Positions 51,456 to 62,475 of a DNA stretch of 64,000 bases are shown here, piece after piece. A program made the translations under genes and the position numbers. Under the pieces are notes generated by a model, which searched no databases, was not told the origin of the DNA, and saw only the letters and a program-made list of their open reading frames with translations. Every line of letters starts with the position of its first letter. The stretch's first letter is position 1. Location of the stretch: the NCBI GenBank assembly GCA_949752735.1, contig OX457042.1, positions 30,084,116-30,148,115 on the forward strand, read 5' to 3'. Origin of the DNA: Lumbricus terrestris. Its lineage: Eukaryota > Annelida > Clitellata > Crassiclitellata > Lumbricidae.

Positions 51456-52359
51456 CAGAGGTCTCAAACTCAAGTCAGCATGTGGGCCGCATTTGGAAAT
51501 TTTGATGACTCGCGGGCCGCAACATAAAAATATAGGCTAATCGTGCACGTGAAACTGGAATTAGCCTAGCTATGTGTCATTGCAGCATATAATACTGTAA
51601 TGATGAAATAGCCCTGTAAAATTCACATAGTATTATATTTTAAGTGTAACTAGGCCTATGATGGTACTACAAACAAAATTGGAAACCATTCTATTGTAGC
51701 CCAATTATCGAAAAATGCGAGGGCGCTGTAATTGAAGAAATTATGATATAATCAAAATTCAAAATGACTGCTTTTCTTAAATTATCATAAATAATGTTCA
51801 GAGTAATTCAACTCGAATTTAGTTAGGCCTAGAGACTCTGAGTGTTCGTAACTGTTCTAAATGTTCTAGGAATCTAAGTCCTCTAAACCAAAAGTCACAA
51901 AAATTATAGGAATAAACATTGGGCCTACAATGTACCTGTTAGTGTCGTTGTTCAAAACCAAGCAAATGGAAGTTAGCTTGCAAAAATAAGCACACGCGGA
52001 AGTGACACTTTTCAACTTCTCATCATCTGGTGAGATAGGCCTACGATTCGACGATTATTCTGGGGATACTATATTTTACGACACCGGCATACAAACTTTG
52101 CTGTGCATTCTTCTGCATCGGCGTTGCATCGCACTGAAGGTCCACTAGATCCATCTGCATAATTATATGCTTGCCTATATCTGCTGTTATGGATTCAATG
52201 TCCACAGCAAACGGAGTAGAAAGCAGTTTAAACCTTGGTTCAAATCGTAAAGGAACTGCAAAATTCTCTTCAACCGATTTCTAACTTTACAAAAATCAAA
52301 AACCAGGAAGATGTTCGCGGGCCGCATGCGGCCCGCGGGCCGCGTGTTTGAGACCCCTG
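51456..52359. mobile_element. hAT-like element with GGGTCTCAAAC termini and nested MITE (copy C)
   Basis: Termini are CAGAGGTCTCAAACTC and, from the right, CAGGGGTCTCAAACACG, with GGGCCGC-rich subterminal repeats. A perfect 8-bp target duplication TTCTACGC lies at 51448-51455 and 52360-52367. From about 51685 to 52088 it carries a diverged copy of the 4-bp-TSD MITE seen at 46472. Compared with that copy, it has two extra GGCCTA hexamers (octamers at 51834-51841 and 52036-52043). No transposase. Confidence 0.85.
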
Positions 52360-52367
52360 TTCTACGC

Positions 52368-53660
52368 AATACAACTATCGATTATTATATTATTTTTATG
52401 TAGAGCAAACTTATCCACTTACTCAATGCAGAACCTTATCTGCTGTTGTGTCGTCTCGACTTCCCTGTGTGGCCGACTGCAACGAGAATGCGATGAAGAA
52501 CTGAATGCTCCCTCTTGCGTGCATCAATGCTCCCTCTTGTGATGACTGCCTCGATGATTATTCGGCGCTTGGCGCAAAGTTGCTGATGTGTAATAACGTG
52601 AATGTATGTGCGATGGTCCCATATACGCCTATGTATGTTTGCGTCAGTTATTCTACCCATCTGTATTTCTGTCCTTGCAATATCTGAATCCATGTAGGCC
52701 TATATGCTCGAATGTTTGTGTGCATTATGTGTGTTTGAATGTCTGCCTCATCTATTTCTGAAACGCGCGATGTGCCTGTATGTGTGTTATTGTGCAGGTG
52801 TGTGCGCAGGTGTGTGTGTCCGCGTGCGTGTGTGTGTCTAACGTATTGCCCCGTGCAGTCAGGGCAGTCTCACGCCCGGATTAATTTCTCATCTGTGTGT
52901 CGTTCTTACATAGGCCTACCATTTTCTCCTTCCTGACGTTTCTTCAGACTCCAAGTTACGGTCGGTCAAAAGAAAGAAAACTCCGTCGCACACCGGTGTA
53001 ATTACCGGTGTAGGCCTAATTACCGCCTTTCATATGAGGCTTTGACGTTCGCTGTGCCCCGAATCAGAAGGGTAGACTTATACAATCCATACAATCCATA
53101 TAGTTTCGCAATACTTGGATGCAAATTCAGCATAAACCGCTAAGTAATTCCTCTCCATAACTAGACTAAGTAGCATCTATCGAAGATGGAGTTTGGAGAA
53201 CGATGCAAATCGAACTTAAAAATTGGGGGTAAGTGGGTGGATTAAAGCACGTTAATGGAAATAAACTGGGGATTTTGTTGATTACCGATACTAAAAATCG
53301 GTTAGGTGTGGGGGATTGCTCTCCCAATCCAGGTGGGGTTCAGACGCCACTGTCCATAAACAAAGATCCTACAATGCGTGCATGATATTTTGCAGCACGT
53401 GTAACATAATCCAATATAGTCCAACCTAATCCTATCTAATATAACATGAAGACTTTTAATGTGACCGTGTTCCTAATTGACGAGACACTAATGATCGTCA
53501 TCGTCGATGTGTTATAAAGACTTCGACGACCGCGGTGCATAGCAAGACTTAGAGCGGAGAATAGTTTCGTCCACCCCTCTCGTTTGACGGAGCCGCTCAA
53601 TTACTGGTAGGCCCCTACTGTAGTTGTGCCTTGAAGTCTTCTGTTGTGTATCGTAGTCGG
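52368..53660. other. Non-coding stretch
   Basis: A GT-rich section at about 52770-52840 and several TAGGCCTA octamers. No gene recognised. Confidence 0.4.
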
Positions 53661-53663
53661 TGT

Positions 53664-54010
53664 CGCGGGATATTCCATCACCCCTTAAAGCTATCCTGGG
53701 GGTGGGGGATGAATTAATCTAACCCCGGATGGAATATACCTTATAGCAGGGCTTTTTTAACGTGCAGTTGCGCACAAAATGTGCAGTTCTAAACGGATTT
53801 GTGCAGTTGTAGAAGCACTTCTGCACAATTAAAACTAGCAAAAAGGTCGTAGTCCTCCGATTGGAAGTAATTCACCATGGAGGTTTGAAAAGAAAAGAAG
53901 GGGTTTGTGCAGTTCTAAAAATTCCTTAAAAACAGCACTGCCTTATAGACTATCCGGGGGAGGGGTCAACCAAATTATTGAAAAATGCGCGTAATTAGAA
54001 AATTTAGACA
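53664..54010. mobile_element. Truncated copy D of the 4-bp-TSD MITE, interrupted by a hAT-like MITE
   Basis: It begins GGTGTCGCGGGATATTCC and shares the CCGGATGGAATA and ATGAATTAATCTA blocks and the AAAAATGCGCGTAATTA region with copy A. It is split by the element at 53747-53940. The far end is lost. Confidence 0.65.
53747..53940. mobile_element. hAT-like MITE, 194 bp
   Basis: Ends CAGGGCTTTTTTAA and, from the right, CAGTGCTGTTTTTAAGG, with a perfect 8-bp target duplication CCTTATAG (53739-53746, 53941-53948). The interior repeats GTGCAGTT several times. Confidence 0.85.
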
Positions 54011-56000
54011 TGCAGGAAAAGCTAAGAATACGAAGCGAATGCTCGGTACACACCCAGTTAAAAGGGCGAACTTATAGTATCCGGGACCGAGTGACGACAC
54101 AGATCCTATTCCTAACCCTAAACGACCCTCACGACGCCTAACATGACCCTAACCGATCCCCACGACGCCTAACCTGATCCACAACTGGCCCTCACGACGC
54201 ATAACCTGAATCTAACCGACCTTCGAGACCCCCTAAAAATGAACCTAACCGACACGTTGGACCCGGATATATATACACCATATAATTATACCGTAAAAAT
54301 ATATTACCGCATAGTGCCAAACATTGTCTTTTCGACTTCTTTGGTATAGGAAACCCTAAGGCTAATCTGGACAATAAGATCAATTTCGCAAGCTTGTATG
54401 GATGCGTAGATAATTGATAACATCATGCGAGTCCATGGCACGCAACGTGTTCTGCTGGCAAAACGCGTGCAATTGGTGTTCAAAATAGGTTTTTTAAATT
54501 CATTCCTAACCAAACAAATTGACTTTACACCAGTTTCACGAGTAGGAAAACAATGAATTATACTTATGGAGAAACCCGATGTTATTTTGACTGTGACGTC
54601 AACGTACATGTGACGTCATAATCATACGACGTCACGCCAATTAAGACTTTACTACGCCAAGGCCAATATTTGACGGGAAATCATAATCAGGAAAAGTCCC
54701 CAATGAATTTTTAATAATAAAATAACGACAATTATTATTAGATCTATTTAAAACGTCACAATCATATCAATAATTATTGGGTGGAAGCGTTGGAACCTCG
54801 TCGTTGCTACGTCACCGATTGTCTTTTGATAACAATGCAGTAACTAACGACTGAAATTTTGTGGTCACGTGTTCAGACACGCGCGTTCTGCCATGAAGAG
54901 GTTAAAAATGTTGGCAAACGCGCCTCAACACTTTGGATAAGAATTGTGCGTCTTCAATTTTTTAGACAGGACTCTATTATATACCTGTGATATTAGGCCA
55001 CAATTTTATTTACCGCACTCACATGCAGAAACCCATTAAGTGCATCATGAATTTGGCTTTCATGCCAATGACTCATATAATGACTAATTTAACAGTTATC
55101 ATGTTACGATTTAATATAATTTTATATATGTATATATATATATCCCTATATATATTTAGTTTATTCAAGAAACCTAAGTTAGTAAACCGCAACTTCATGA
55201 ATTATAAGTGGACCAAACTATCTGTTTCTGCAAAATTCTATAGGCTACGAAAAAGAGTGGGCAAGCGGATAACATAAATGGGTAGCACTAGCCAACCACC
55301 AATTATTTAGGCTACTGTATAGATCTCGACTGTAAGCGTCGTAGAGTGATTGTTTATACCAGGCATGAATTTGTTTATTGTCCTCTAATGAAAATCGTTC
55401 AATTCTGATAGAGCATCATAAAAACCAACAAACGCATAGCAAACCTGCTTCAGTTTGACTTGCAAAAAAATGCGAAAATGCTAATAGGTTTCGGATAAGA
55501 GTTTCTGGAATACGCATTCGGTCACATCTTTGTCTTCTTCATCATCACGCAAGATTTACCGTGATCCATTCCACTGATAGGTGTTAAAATACAAAAGCAT
55601 ACAGATAGGTATGATATTTTCCACGTGCACCCTTATCATTTAGATAACAGAAGCACGCAATCCCATGGTGAAATATATAATGTGTATTATATATTATAGA
55701 CATATAGCTATGGATATAAATATATATACATATTTATATAGCGGTTGGGACGGGCGGATGCTCGACCTACGTATAGAGGAAATACCAACAGCTTTCGTGC
55801 TGACCGCAACAACCTTGTCAGTGGAAATTTCAAGAATTCAACGCTAATAATTCACTCTAAAGCGACTCTAACATGTAGCCTACCGCCAAAAGATTCTTCC
55901 CTTTCTTAAATAAGACGGGTATTGAACCCGTATTATTTAGTTACTTTTCAACTCTTGCAAAACTGTCATCATTATGAACTATTAAAACACACGTTGGGTC
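54011..56000. other. Non-coding stretch with a CRE cluster
   Basis: Repeated CCTCACGACGCCTAAC-like segments lie at 54125-54245. Three GACGTCA or TGACGTC sites occur within 54593-54638. AT-rich runs follow. No gene was recognised. Confidence 0.4.
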
Positions 56001-56031
56001 GTTGGTAGCATGGGCGGAGCTTATCAGGGGC

Positions 56032-58502
56032 CAGTGTTTAATCTAGACGTCTCTGGGGGGGGAAAGTTCCCCCCCCAGGATTGACATTTCCCCCCCCAGA
56101 AAAATTTCACAAAATGATATTTTTTAGTTACTGTTTTCATCATTGTTTCACATGTAGTGTTATAATATACCGTGATATTATTTACTATTATATGATTATA
56201 ATGACATTATTTAATACTACCATAATATATGATACTATCATGTTGCAATGAGTATAACTTACTGTATATATTTGTATAAACACCATTTTTTCTACATAAA
56301 AACAGAGATGACATCCCCTCCAGAAAAATACGTCAAAATGATCATAGGTTTTAGTTGCTGTTTACATCATTGCATTACATGAACTATTATATTAATATAC
56401 CGTAATATTATATTCTATTATATGGTTATAGTAATTTTTACTATTTTAATACATGACACAATTCGGCTAAAATGAGTATAACTTACTGTTAATTTTTGTA
56501 CAAATACTATTTTTGTAAACCTGAATGGCTTCTCTCCTTTGCTATCCCTCAAATGTTAAACTGTCAAATTTCAAAATGTTTTGGTCCTATTATTTGAACA
56601 CCTATTAAAACAGCATCGTTACTGTATTGTGGCTATCATATTTTGGTACCAATAGTTTATTAGTTCTTGGTTGATTTGTGTGCCATATGATTTCGGAAAG
56701 TGTATCTTGGTCAGCAATTCAGGACCATATTGGGAAACAGGGATAAGCTGATTATAGTTAGTGCTTAAAAGTCAACTTAAATAATCACGTCTGCAGTTAT
56801 TCATTAAAATAACCCAGCAACAACAGAACTGAGCGGCTGAACTCGATACATACAGATATTTTATTGCAATTATAATTATATAACATATATATATATATAT
56901 TGAAATCCCTAAAGACTTTTTTATCAGTACTGAAATAATGGATTTATTTTTTCCAAAATGGCATCCTGAAAGAGTACAGTGTGGAAACTCCCACAAAATA
57001 TTTATTAAAGTAGGCCTATTGCGTATATTTATTCAAGTCTTTGGCCACTCTTATAAGCACTAATAAAGTAGGCCTACAGCTTTTTAAAGACGTCACCTTA
57101 AAATGCTGACATTGCAATGTGGAAATTCAAAAAAGTTTCTGATGGGTCACTGAAAAAGTACAGCTATTTTGTTAAGATGACACCTTAAAATGCTGCCATT
57201 GCAATGTGGAAATTCAAAAAGTTTCTGATGGGTCACTGAAAAAGTACAGCTATTTTGTTAAGATGACACCTTAAAATGCTGCCATTGCAATGTGGAAATT
57301 CAAAAAGTTTCTGATGGGTCACTGAAAAAGTACAGCTATTTTTGTTAAAATGACACCTTAAAATGCTGCCATTGCAATGTGGAAATTCAAAAAATTTCTG
57401 AAGGGACACTGAAAAGGTACAGCTAATTTGCTAAGATGACACCTTAAAATGCTGTCATTGCAATGTGGAAATTCAAAAAAGTTTCTGATGGGTCACTGAA
57501 AAAGTACAGCTATTTTGTTAAGACGACACCTTAAAATGCTGCCATTGCAATGTGGAAATTCAAAAAGTTTCTGATGGGTCACTGAAAAAGTACAGCTGTT
57601 TTGTTAAGATGACACCTTAAAATGCTGCCATTGCAATGTGGAAATTCAAAAAGTTTCTGATGGGTCACTGAAAAAGTACAGCTATTTTGTTAAGATGACA
57701 CCTTAAAATGCTGCCATTGCAATGTGGAAATTCAAAAAGTTTCTGATGGGTCACTGAAAAAGAACAGCTATTTTTGTTAAAATGACACCTTAAAATGCTA
57801 CCATTGCAATGTGGAAATTCAAAAAATTTCTGAAGGGACACTGAAAAAGTACAGCTAATTTGTTAAGATGACACCTTAAAATGCTGTCACTGCAATGTGG
57901 AAATTCAAAAAAGTTTCTGATGGGTCACTGAAAAAGTACAGCTATTTTGTTAAGATGACACCTTAAAATGCTGTCATTGCAATGTGGGAATTCAAAAAGT
58001 TTCTGATGGGTCACTGAAAAGCACAACTATTTTTTTTAAATGACACCTTAAAATGCTGCCATTGCAATGTGGAAATTCAAAAAAATTTCTGAAGGGACAC
58101 TGAAAAGGTACAGCTAATTTGTTAAGATGACACCTTAAAATGCTGTCATTGCAATGTGGAAATTCAAAAAAGTTTCTGATGGGTCACTGAAAAAGTACAG
58201 CTATTTTGTTAAGATGACACCTTAAAATGCTGCCATTGCAATGTGGAAATTCAAAAAGTTTCTGATGGGTCACTGAAAAAGTACAGCTATTTTTGTTAAA
58301 ATGACACCTTAAAATGCTGCCATTGCAATGTGGAAATTCAAAAAGTTTCTGGTGGGGAGGGGGCACATCCCCCTCCCCATACCCTTCCCCCTCCCAGTCT
58401 CGGCGCTACGCGCCTCACGAGCGTCCTTCGGACGCTCAATTGTCTCCCCCCCCCAGAAACCTGAATTCCCCCCCCAGACGAGGGGGACTAGATTAAACAC
58501 TG
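56032..58502. mobile_element. Nested DNA transposon with CAGTGTTTAATCTAG termini and internal minisatellite
   Basis: The inverted termini CAGTGTTTAATCTAG match 15 of 15 bases. ATCAGGGGC is duplicated at 56023-56031 and 58503-58511 (8 or 9 bp, depending on where the end is set). G-runs and C-runs flank both ends. No transposase is visible; most of the interior is AT-rich sequence and an 86-bp minisatellite. Terminal fragments of the family occur at 24816 and near 26608. Confidence 0.8.
57085..58350 (+). repeat. 86-bp minisatellite, about 14-15 units, inside the nested element
   Basis: The anchor GTTTCTGATGGGTCACTG recurs every 86 bp (57135, 57221 and on). Variant units with TTTCTGAAGGGACACTG recur every few units, which gives a higher-order pattern. 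The array runs into the right terminal region of the host transposon. Confidence 0.95.
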
Positions 58503-58705
58503 ATCAGGGGCTAGGGGGACTAAGCCACCCCAAGAAGATCCAGATTCATTTTTTACCGTGTAAATTGCATCTTTCCCGGGCTTAGTCCCCCCCCCAAGAA
58601 GGCTTAAACCCCTCCAAGAACGGAAACCAAACTCCGCCCATGGTTGGTAGTAATAAACCTATAGAAGCAGTTCGTCGTCCTTTAAACTCCAGAGGCAGCT
58701 ATGCA

Positions 58706-58848
58706 CATATAGGCGCAACCACCCTATGGGACCCAGGGGACGCGTCCCCCAAGTTTTGAGTGGTCCCTAACTTTATTATTATGGTCCCCAACTTTTAGGA
58801 AATGATTCATTATGGTCCCCCAACTTTTAGGACGTGATTGCACCTATG
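58706..58848. mobile_element. hAT-like MITE, 143 bp
   Basis: Ends CATATAGGCGCAACCACC and, from the right, CATAGGTGCAATCACG, with a perfect 8-bp target duplication GCTATGCA (58698-58705, 58849-58856). The left end has an extra TA. The termini resemble those of the element at 428. Confidence 0.85.
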
Positions 58849-58872
58849 GCTATGCATCGCTATATAATAATT

Positions 58873-59865
58873 AGGGCTGCTGATTAATCGCAGTTAACGC
58901 GCGCGATTAACGCGTTAATTTTTTTAACGTTTAACGCGATTAAAAAATTTAATCGCGATTAAATTTTAATCGCAAAGACCACTTTTAGGTAGAAATTTTC
59001 CGAACACTACAACGCGTCGGTTAATGTCAAAGCCTAAAATCTTTGGCCGAGATTGGGCTTAATTCACGGAGGTGGGTTGGGCGTATTTGACGGCAACTAG
59101 AACCATTTCCTGTTATCCTAATGGCGGCTAGAATGGGTTTAAGAAATGTTTAGCCTATCCCTTCTGTGAAAGTTTATCTTTCTGTAGACCTACTTTGATT
59201 TCTATTTCTATTCTATAGGCCCTACTATTATTTTCTTGCGGGTTATTGCAATCTGAGAATGAAAATATCGGTGATGACAGCAGAGAAAAGTCAAGCGATA
59301 ATAAACCTAATAAACTATCAGTTAACGTTTAAAACGGCGGATAGGCCTGCGCTAGGGTGCAAAAAATTTAATACATACAATACAATACAATTTATTATTT
59401 GTAACGCGCTTTAACAAGACACGTCTTGCATAAAAGCGCGAATTTGAGTAGGAATTTAAATAGCACTGTTAGCACACCTACAGGCCTAGCTCTGTCGTAT
59501 TATACACGCACGAAGCATGCTTTGCTTTTTTTGTCAGCCGCGCCCGCTTCTTTGTTGTAAATCGCCATAATCATCTGGGCCTTTGATCTCACATCCATTT
59601 GTTTGTGAAAAAATATTCTGTATATAGGCCCAAGTCATGGCATGTTAACCGAAACGGGTGGACCCATGACTCAGAGAAGCACAACTCCATTGGTAACGAA
59701 CCGTATTGCTCTTTCTTTGAGGACAGCAAGGGATAGTAGACCTTTGAATGCAGTAAACGATGAGCTATTTTTATCAACATGCGATTAATCGCAAGTTTAA
59801 TCGAGATTAAAAATTTTAATCGCACGATTAATCGCGATTAAAAATTTTAATCGTTGAGCAGCCCT
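58873..59865. mobile_element. hAT-like element with AGGGCTGCT termini
   Basis: Ends AGGGCTGCTGATTAATCGC and, from the right, AGGGCTGCTCAACGATT, followed by ATTAATCGC-rich subterminal repeats on both sides. The flanks are TAATAATT-like, but the AT-rich setting makes the duplication ambiguous. A decayed retroelement tail lies inside at about 59390-59440. No transposase seen. Confidence 0.7.
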
Positions 59866-59899
59866 AATAATAATAATTTATTATAGTGATGCGATGGTA

Positions 59900-60762
59900 T
59901 ACATTGTGGGTTGGGATGTATAACATAACTAATGATTTCTGCGCAGGTCAGCGGCCATATTGGTTGTTTATTAGACCACTCCGTCATTTCGGTGGATTAT
60001 TTCAACTTTATGCAGAATTCGCGCAGTAATTTCACAGACGTTCGAGTTTACTGGTTCTAGGTTCGTGTACCGAACTTATTCGTCGGGTTCGTCAAGGATT
60101 TTGCGCTGGAAGGGATTTTGTTCGCAAGTCGTCTTGTGTCGTCCACGTGTTGACGTTAGATGCCTCTTGATGCACACGGTCGAGCTCAACCATCAAGATC
60201 GTGCGGCTTCACCGCTGTTGTCTGCTGTTTACATCTCGCCGAAGGACGGTTCACGCAGGTCAGTGGAGTTAACTCGATCGGATGTTGTCGCTGGTGGCGT
60301 TGAAAACTACCGACCGACAAGCGACAAATGCCTTCTACTGTGCAAACCTTGTGCTCCGACGATTGGCCGGACGCGCGCATCATCTTCAACCAGCGAGGAG
60401 CTTCAGTTTCGTCAGCGTTTCGTGTTTGCGAGCCCTGTCACCTGTCGCCGCTCTACTCTATCGACGCAACCTATACCAGAGACTCTGAACATTCACACCA
60501 TCTGAAAGCTGTTAACGGGATTCCGTTGGATGATTCTACGTGTCTGCGAGGGATCGCCACTGATGACTGTTTCCGGCTCACTGTGACTTATTTTGCTAAT
60601 TGATGAAATTTTCTCGCTGTTATGACACTTAACATCATTTCGGTTAGTTAGCGCAGAGAGCGCCTCTGAGTAGGTTTCTTGAAGAGGCGCTATATAAATA
60701 CTTGAAATAAATAAATAAATAAAACTAATTATATGTCGTACATCCCAACCCATAATGTGCGA
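59900..60762. mobile_element. Palindromic MITE split by a retroelement
   Basis: The arms CATTGTGGGTTGGGATGTA (left) and its inverse TACATCCCAACCCATAATG (right) would form a short palindrome if the insert 59934-60722 were removed. AACTAAT is present on both sides of the insert (59927-59933, 60723-60729). Confidence 0.7.
59934..60722 (+). mobile_element. Non-autonomous retroelement with the LINE/SINE 3' tail
   Basis: A 789-bp insertion with a 7-bp target duplication AACTAAT. It ends with GAGAGCGCCTCTGAGTAGG, GAGGCGCTATATAAATAC and an (AATA)n tail, the 3' end of the LINE family. The body has no RT motif and no tRNA-like head. It may be an internally deleted LINE or a long SINE-like family; the frames inside have no recognised domain. 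Confidence 0.7.
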
Positions 60763-60839
60763 GCAGTGTGGGACTGCTCATACTAATAGTTGGGTTTAGA
60801 AGTGCAAGGAGCCAACCACACACGCATAAAGAACAGGGA

Positions 60840-61060
60840 AAGAGGATGAGAGAGACGCACAGAAAGAGACAGATAGACATACAAAGATAGAGAAAGAGAA
60901 AGAGACAGAGAGAGGCAGAGAGACACACAAAGATATAGATAGAGATAGAGATAGAGAGAGAGAGAGACAGCCAGAGACAGGGAGACGCAGAAAGAGACAG
61001 AAAGACATACAAAGATAGAGGGACGGTGAGATAGAGACCGAGACAGAAAATGATGCAAAA
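60840..61060 (+). repeat. (GAGA/GACA)n microsatellite
   Basis: Interrupted GAGA, GACA and AAAGAGA units. Confidence 0.9.
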
Positions 61061-61524
61061 AGAAGCGGATAGAGAGAAACGCGGTTAGGCAGCGATAATT
61101 ATAGGAAGACGAGTTTACAAGAAATCAAAAAAAATTATAATGATGATACGGACAGAAATACAAAGGCAGTAGCAAACAGACATAGATCAATACAAAACTC
61201 GCTCAATTGCAGCTTCTAATTGTAATTGTTTATTAATTATTGCAGTATAATATACATTGAGGACATGCGGTCCTGTATGACTTAACGTGCAAGGGTCTCA
61301 CGTACGTCTCACACATTATTTTAGGCAAGCATCCCAGCGATTAAAGAACTCCCAGATCCGTCTAGGCACAGAGGTTTTAATTTCGAAGCCCACGGCTTAG
61401 GTCGAATGGGGAAAAGACAGATAATCTAAAGCTGATATCATGGCGCTCGAGTCGCTGCGTGACCTGGAATTTTACAGTGGCAGATACATTAGTCCTTCCA
61501 TATACTTCAACGCATCATGGTTGG

Positions 61525-61586
61525 ACTGGTAGCGCCTGTGTGTAGCCTGCGCTTCTTGAAGGGGCGTTATATAAATTCTTGATACG
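61525..61586 (+). mobile_element. LINE 3' tail
   Basis: GGTAGCGCCTGTGTGTAG and CTTGAAGGGGCGTTATATAAA, the tail of the family at 21203, with nothing else of the element preserved. Confidence 0.65.
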
Positions 61587-61594
61587 AATTAATC

Positions 61595-61800
61595 TGGCCC
61601 CAATGGCCAATTGGATGGTACGGGTAGGATCTGCGGAACTGGCTGAATCCAGGAAGAATGTTAAATACACGCGACTGATGCAATATTGCCACAATATTAC
61701 CACTTCGTCCAATTGGCTTTTGAAACCCATGGGACCAATAATTACCGGCATGGAACAGGCCCTTGGGGTCGATCTGGGTTGTCTCCTGGGTAATATCTTG
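61595..61800 (+). pseudogene. Frameshifted fragment of the microsatellite-associated LINE
   Basis: GSAELAESRKNVKYTRLMQ in one frame and FVQLAFETHGTN in the next match GSAAELAASRKIAKYAEL and FVPIALETLGPI of the LINE at 28056-28541. A frameshift lies near 61690. It is old compared with the other two copies. Confidence 0.7.
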
Positions 61801-61899
61801 GTTATTCATTTAAATAATTTATATAGCGCCACTTCCAGTCCAAGGCCTTCAGTTACCTGTTCCAGCGCGCCTGATGTCTGTCGTGATTCACAGTTTCTT

Positions 61900-62010
61900 T
61901 TTGGACTGAGAAAAATTTGTCGGCGCCGCTCGTTCTGGACCGAGTCTCAGCCCCAACAAATTTAGCCCCCCCCCCCCCCCCAAGAACGGAACCATACTCC
62001 GCCCATGATA
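61900..62010. mobile_element. Right end of a CATGGGCGGAGTTT-family MITE
   Basis: It ends CATACTCCGCCCATG and shares GTCGGCGCCGCTCGTTCTGG with the copy at 6542-7256, but without the insertion at that site. It thus shows the pre-insertion state. The left end was not found. Confidence 0.65.
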
Positions 62011-62251
62011 AAAAAAAGCGTGCTGATTTACGGACAAGGACGATTAAAAGAGAGACGCGAAGCGGACATTTATAGCCTACGTTATACAGTATAACAAAAT
62101 AATCCATAGTTAGGCCTACATCACACACCTCAACTGAAACGAAAGCCATACACTAGGATTCAGATGGTCTTAAAGAGAAGCCCAATAGCTTATATAGTAG
62201 GCCTAAATTATGCAACCACCACAGTTAGGGAAAAAACAGTTGCCACTTGTG

Positions 62252-62475
62252 GGTGCGGTGGCGCAGTGGGTAGGCTATACTACTGTTCGTTACCTTGCAG
62301 CCGGAGGGTTGCAGGTTAGAATCCACCTCAAGTCGCCTCGTAAGGACCTTGGGCAAGTCCTTCACTCGCAATTGCTCAGCGCTTCGGCGTAAAACTCCGA
62401 TTCAGTGTTCGCGCTGTAGTCGGGAGCACTTCAGGGTAGTAAATCTTGAATGGGCGCTATAACAAGTGCACATAC
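62252..62475 (+). mobile_element. tRNA-derived SINE
   Basis: Full copy: head GGGTGCGGTGGCGCAGTGGG, B-box-like region (GGTTAGAATCC, one change), middle and tail GGGAGCACTTCAGGGTAG through GGGCGCTATAACAAG. The head has an extra segment with TAGGCTA. Confidence 0.85.

Larger units (their letters stand above)
56009..58642. mobile_element. MITE of the CATGGGCGGAGTTT family, split by a 2.5-kb element
   Basis: Ends CATGGGCGGAGCTT and AAACTCCGCCCATG, with a perfect 8-bp duplication GTTGGTAG (56001-56008, 58643-58650). The outer segments match the intact copy at 8506. The inner element occupies 56032-58502. Confidence 0.85.

Noticed and set aside
60065..60603. Frames of 146 and 91 codons as a host gene
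   Set aside because: They lie wholly inside a retroelement insertion with a target duplication and LINE tail, and have no recognisable domain.
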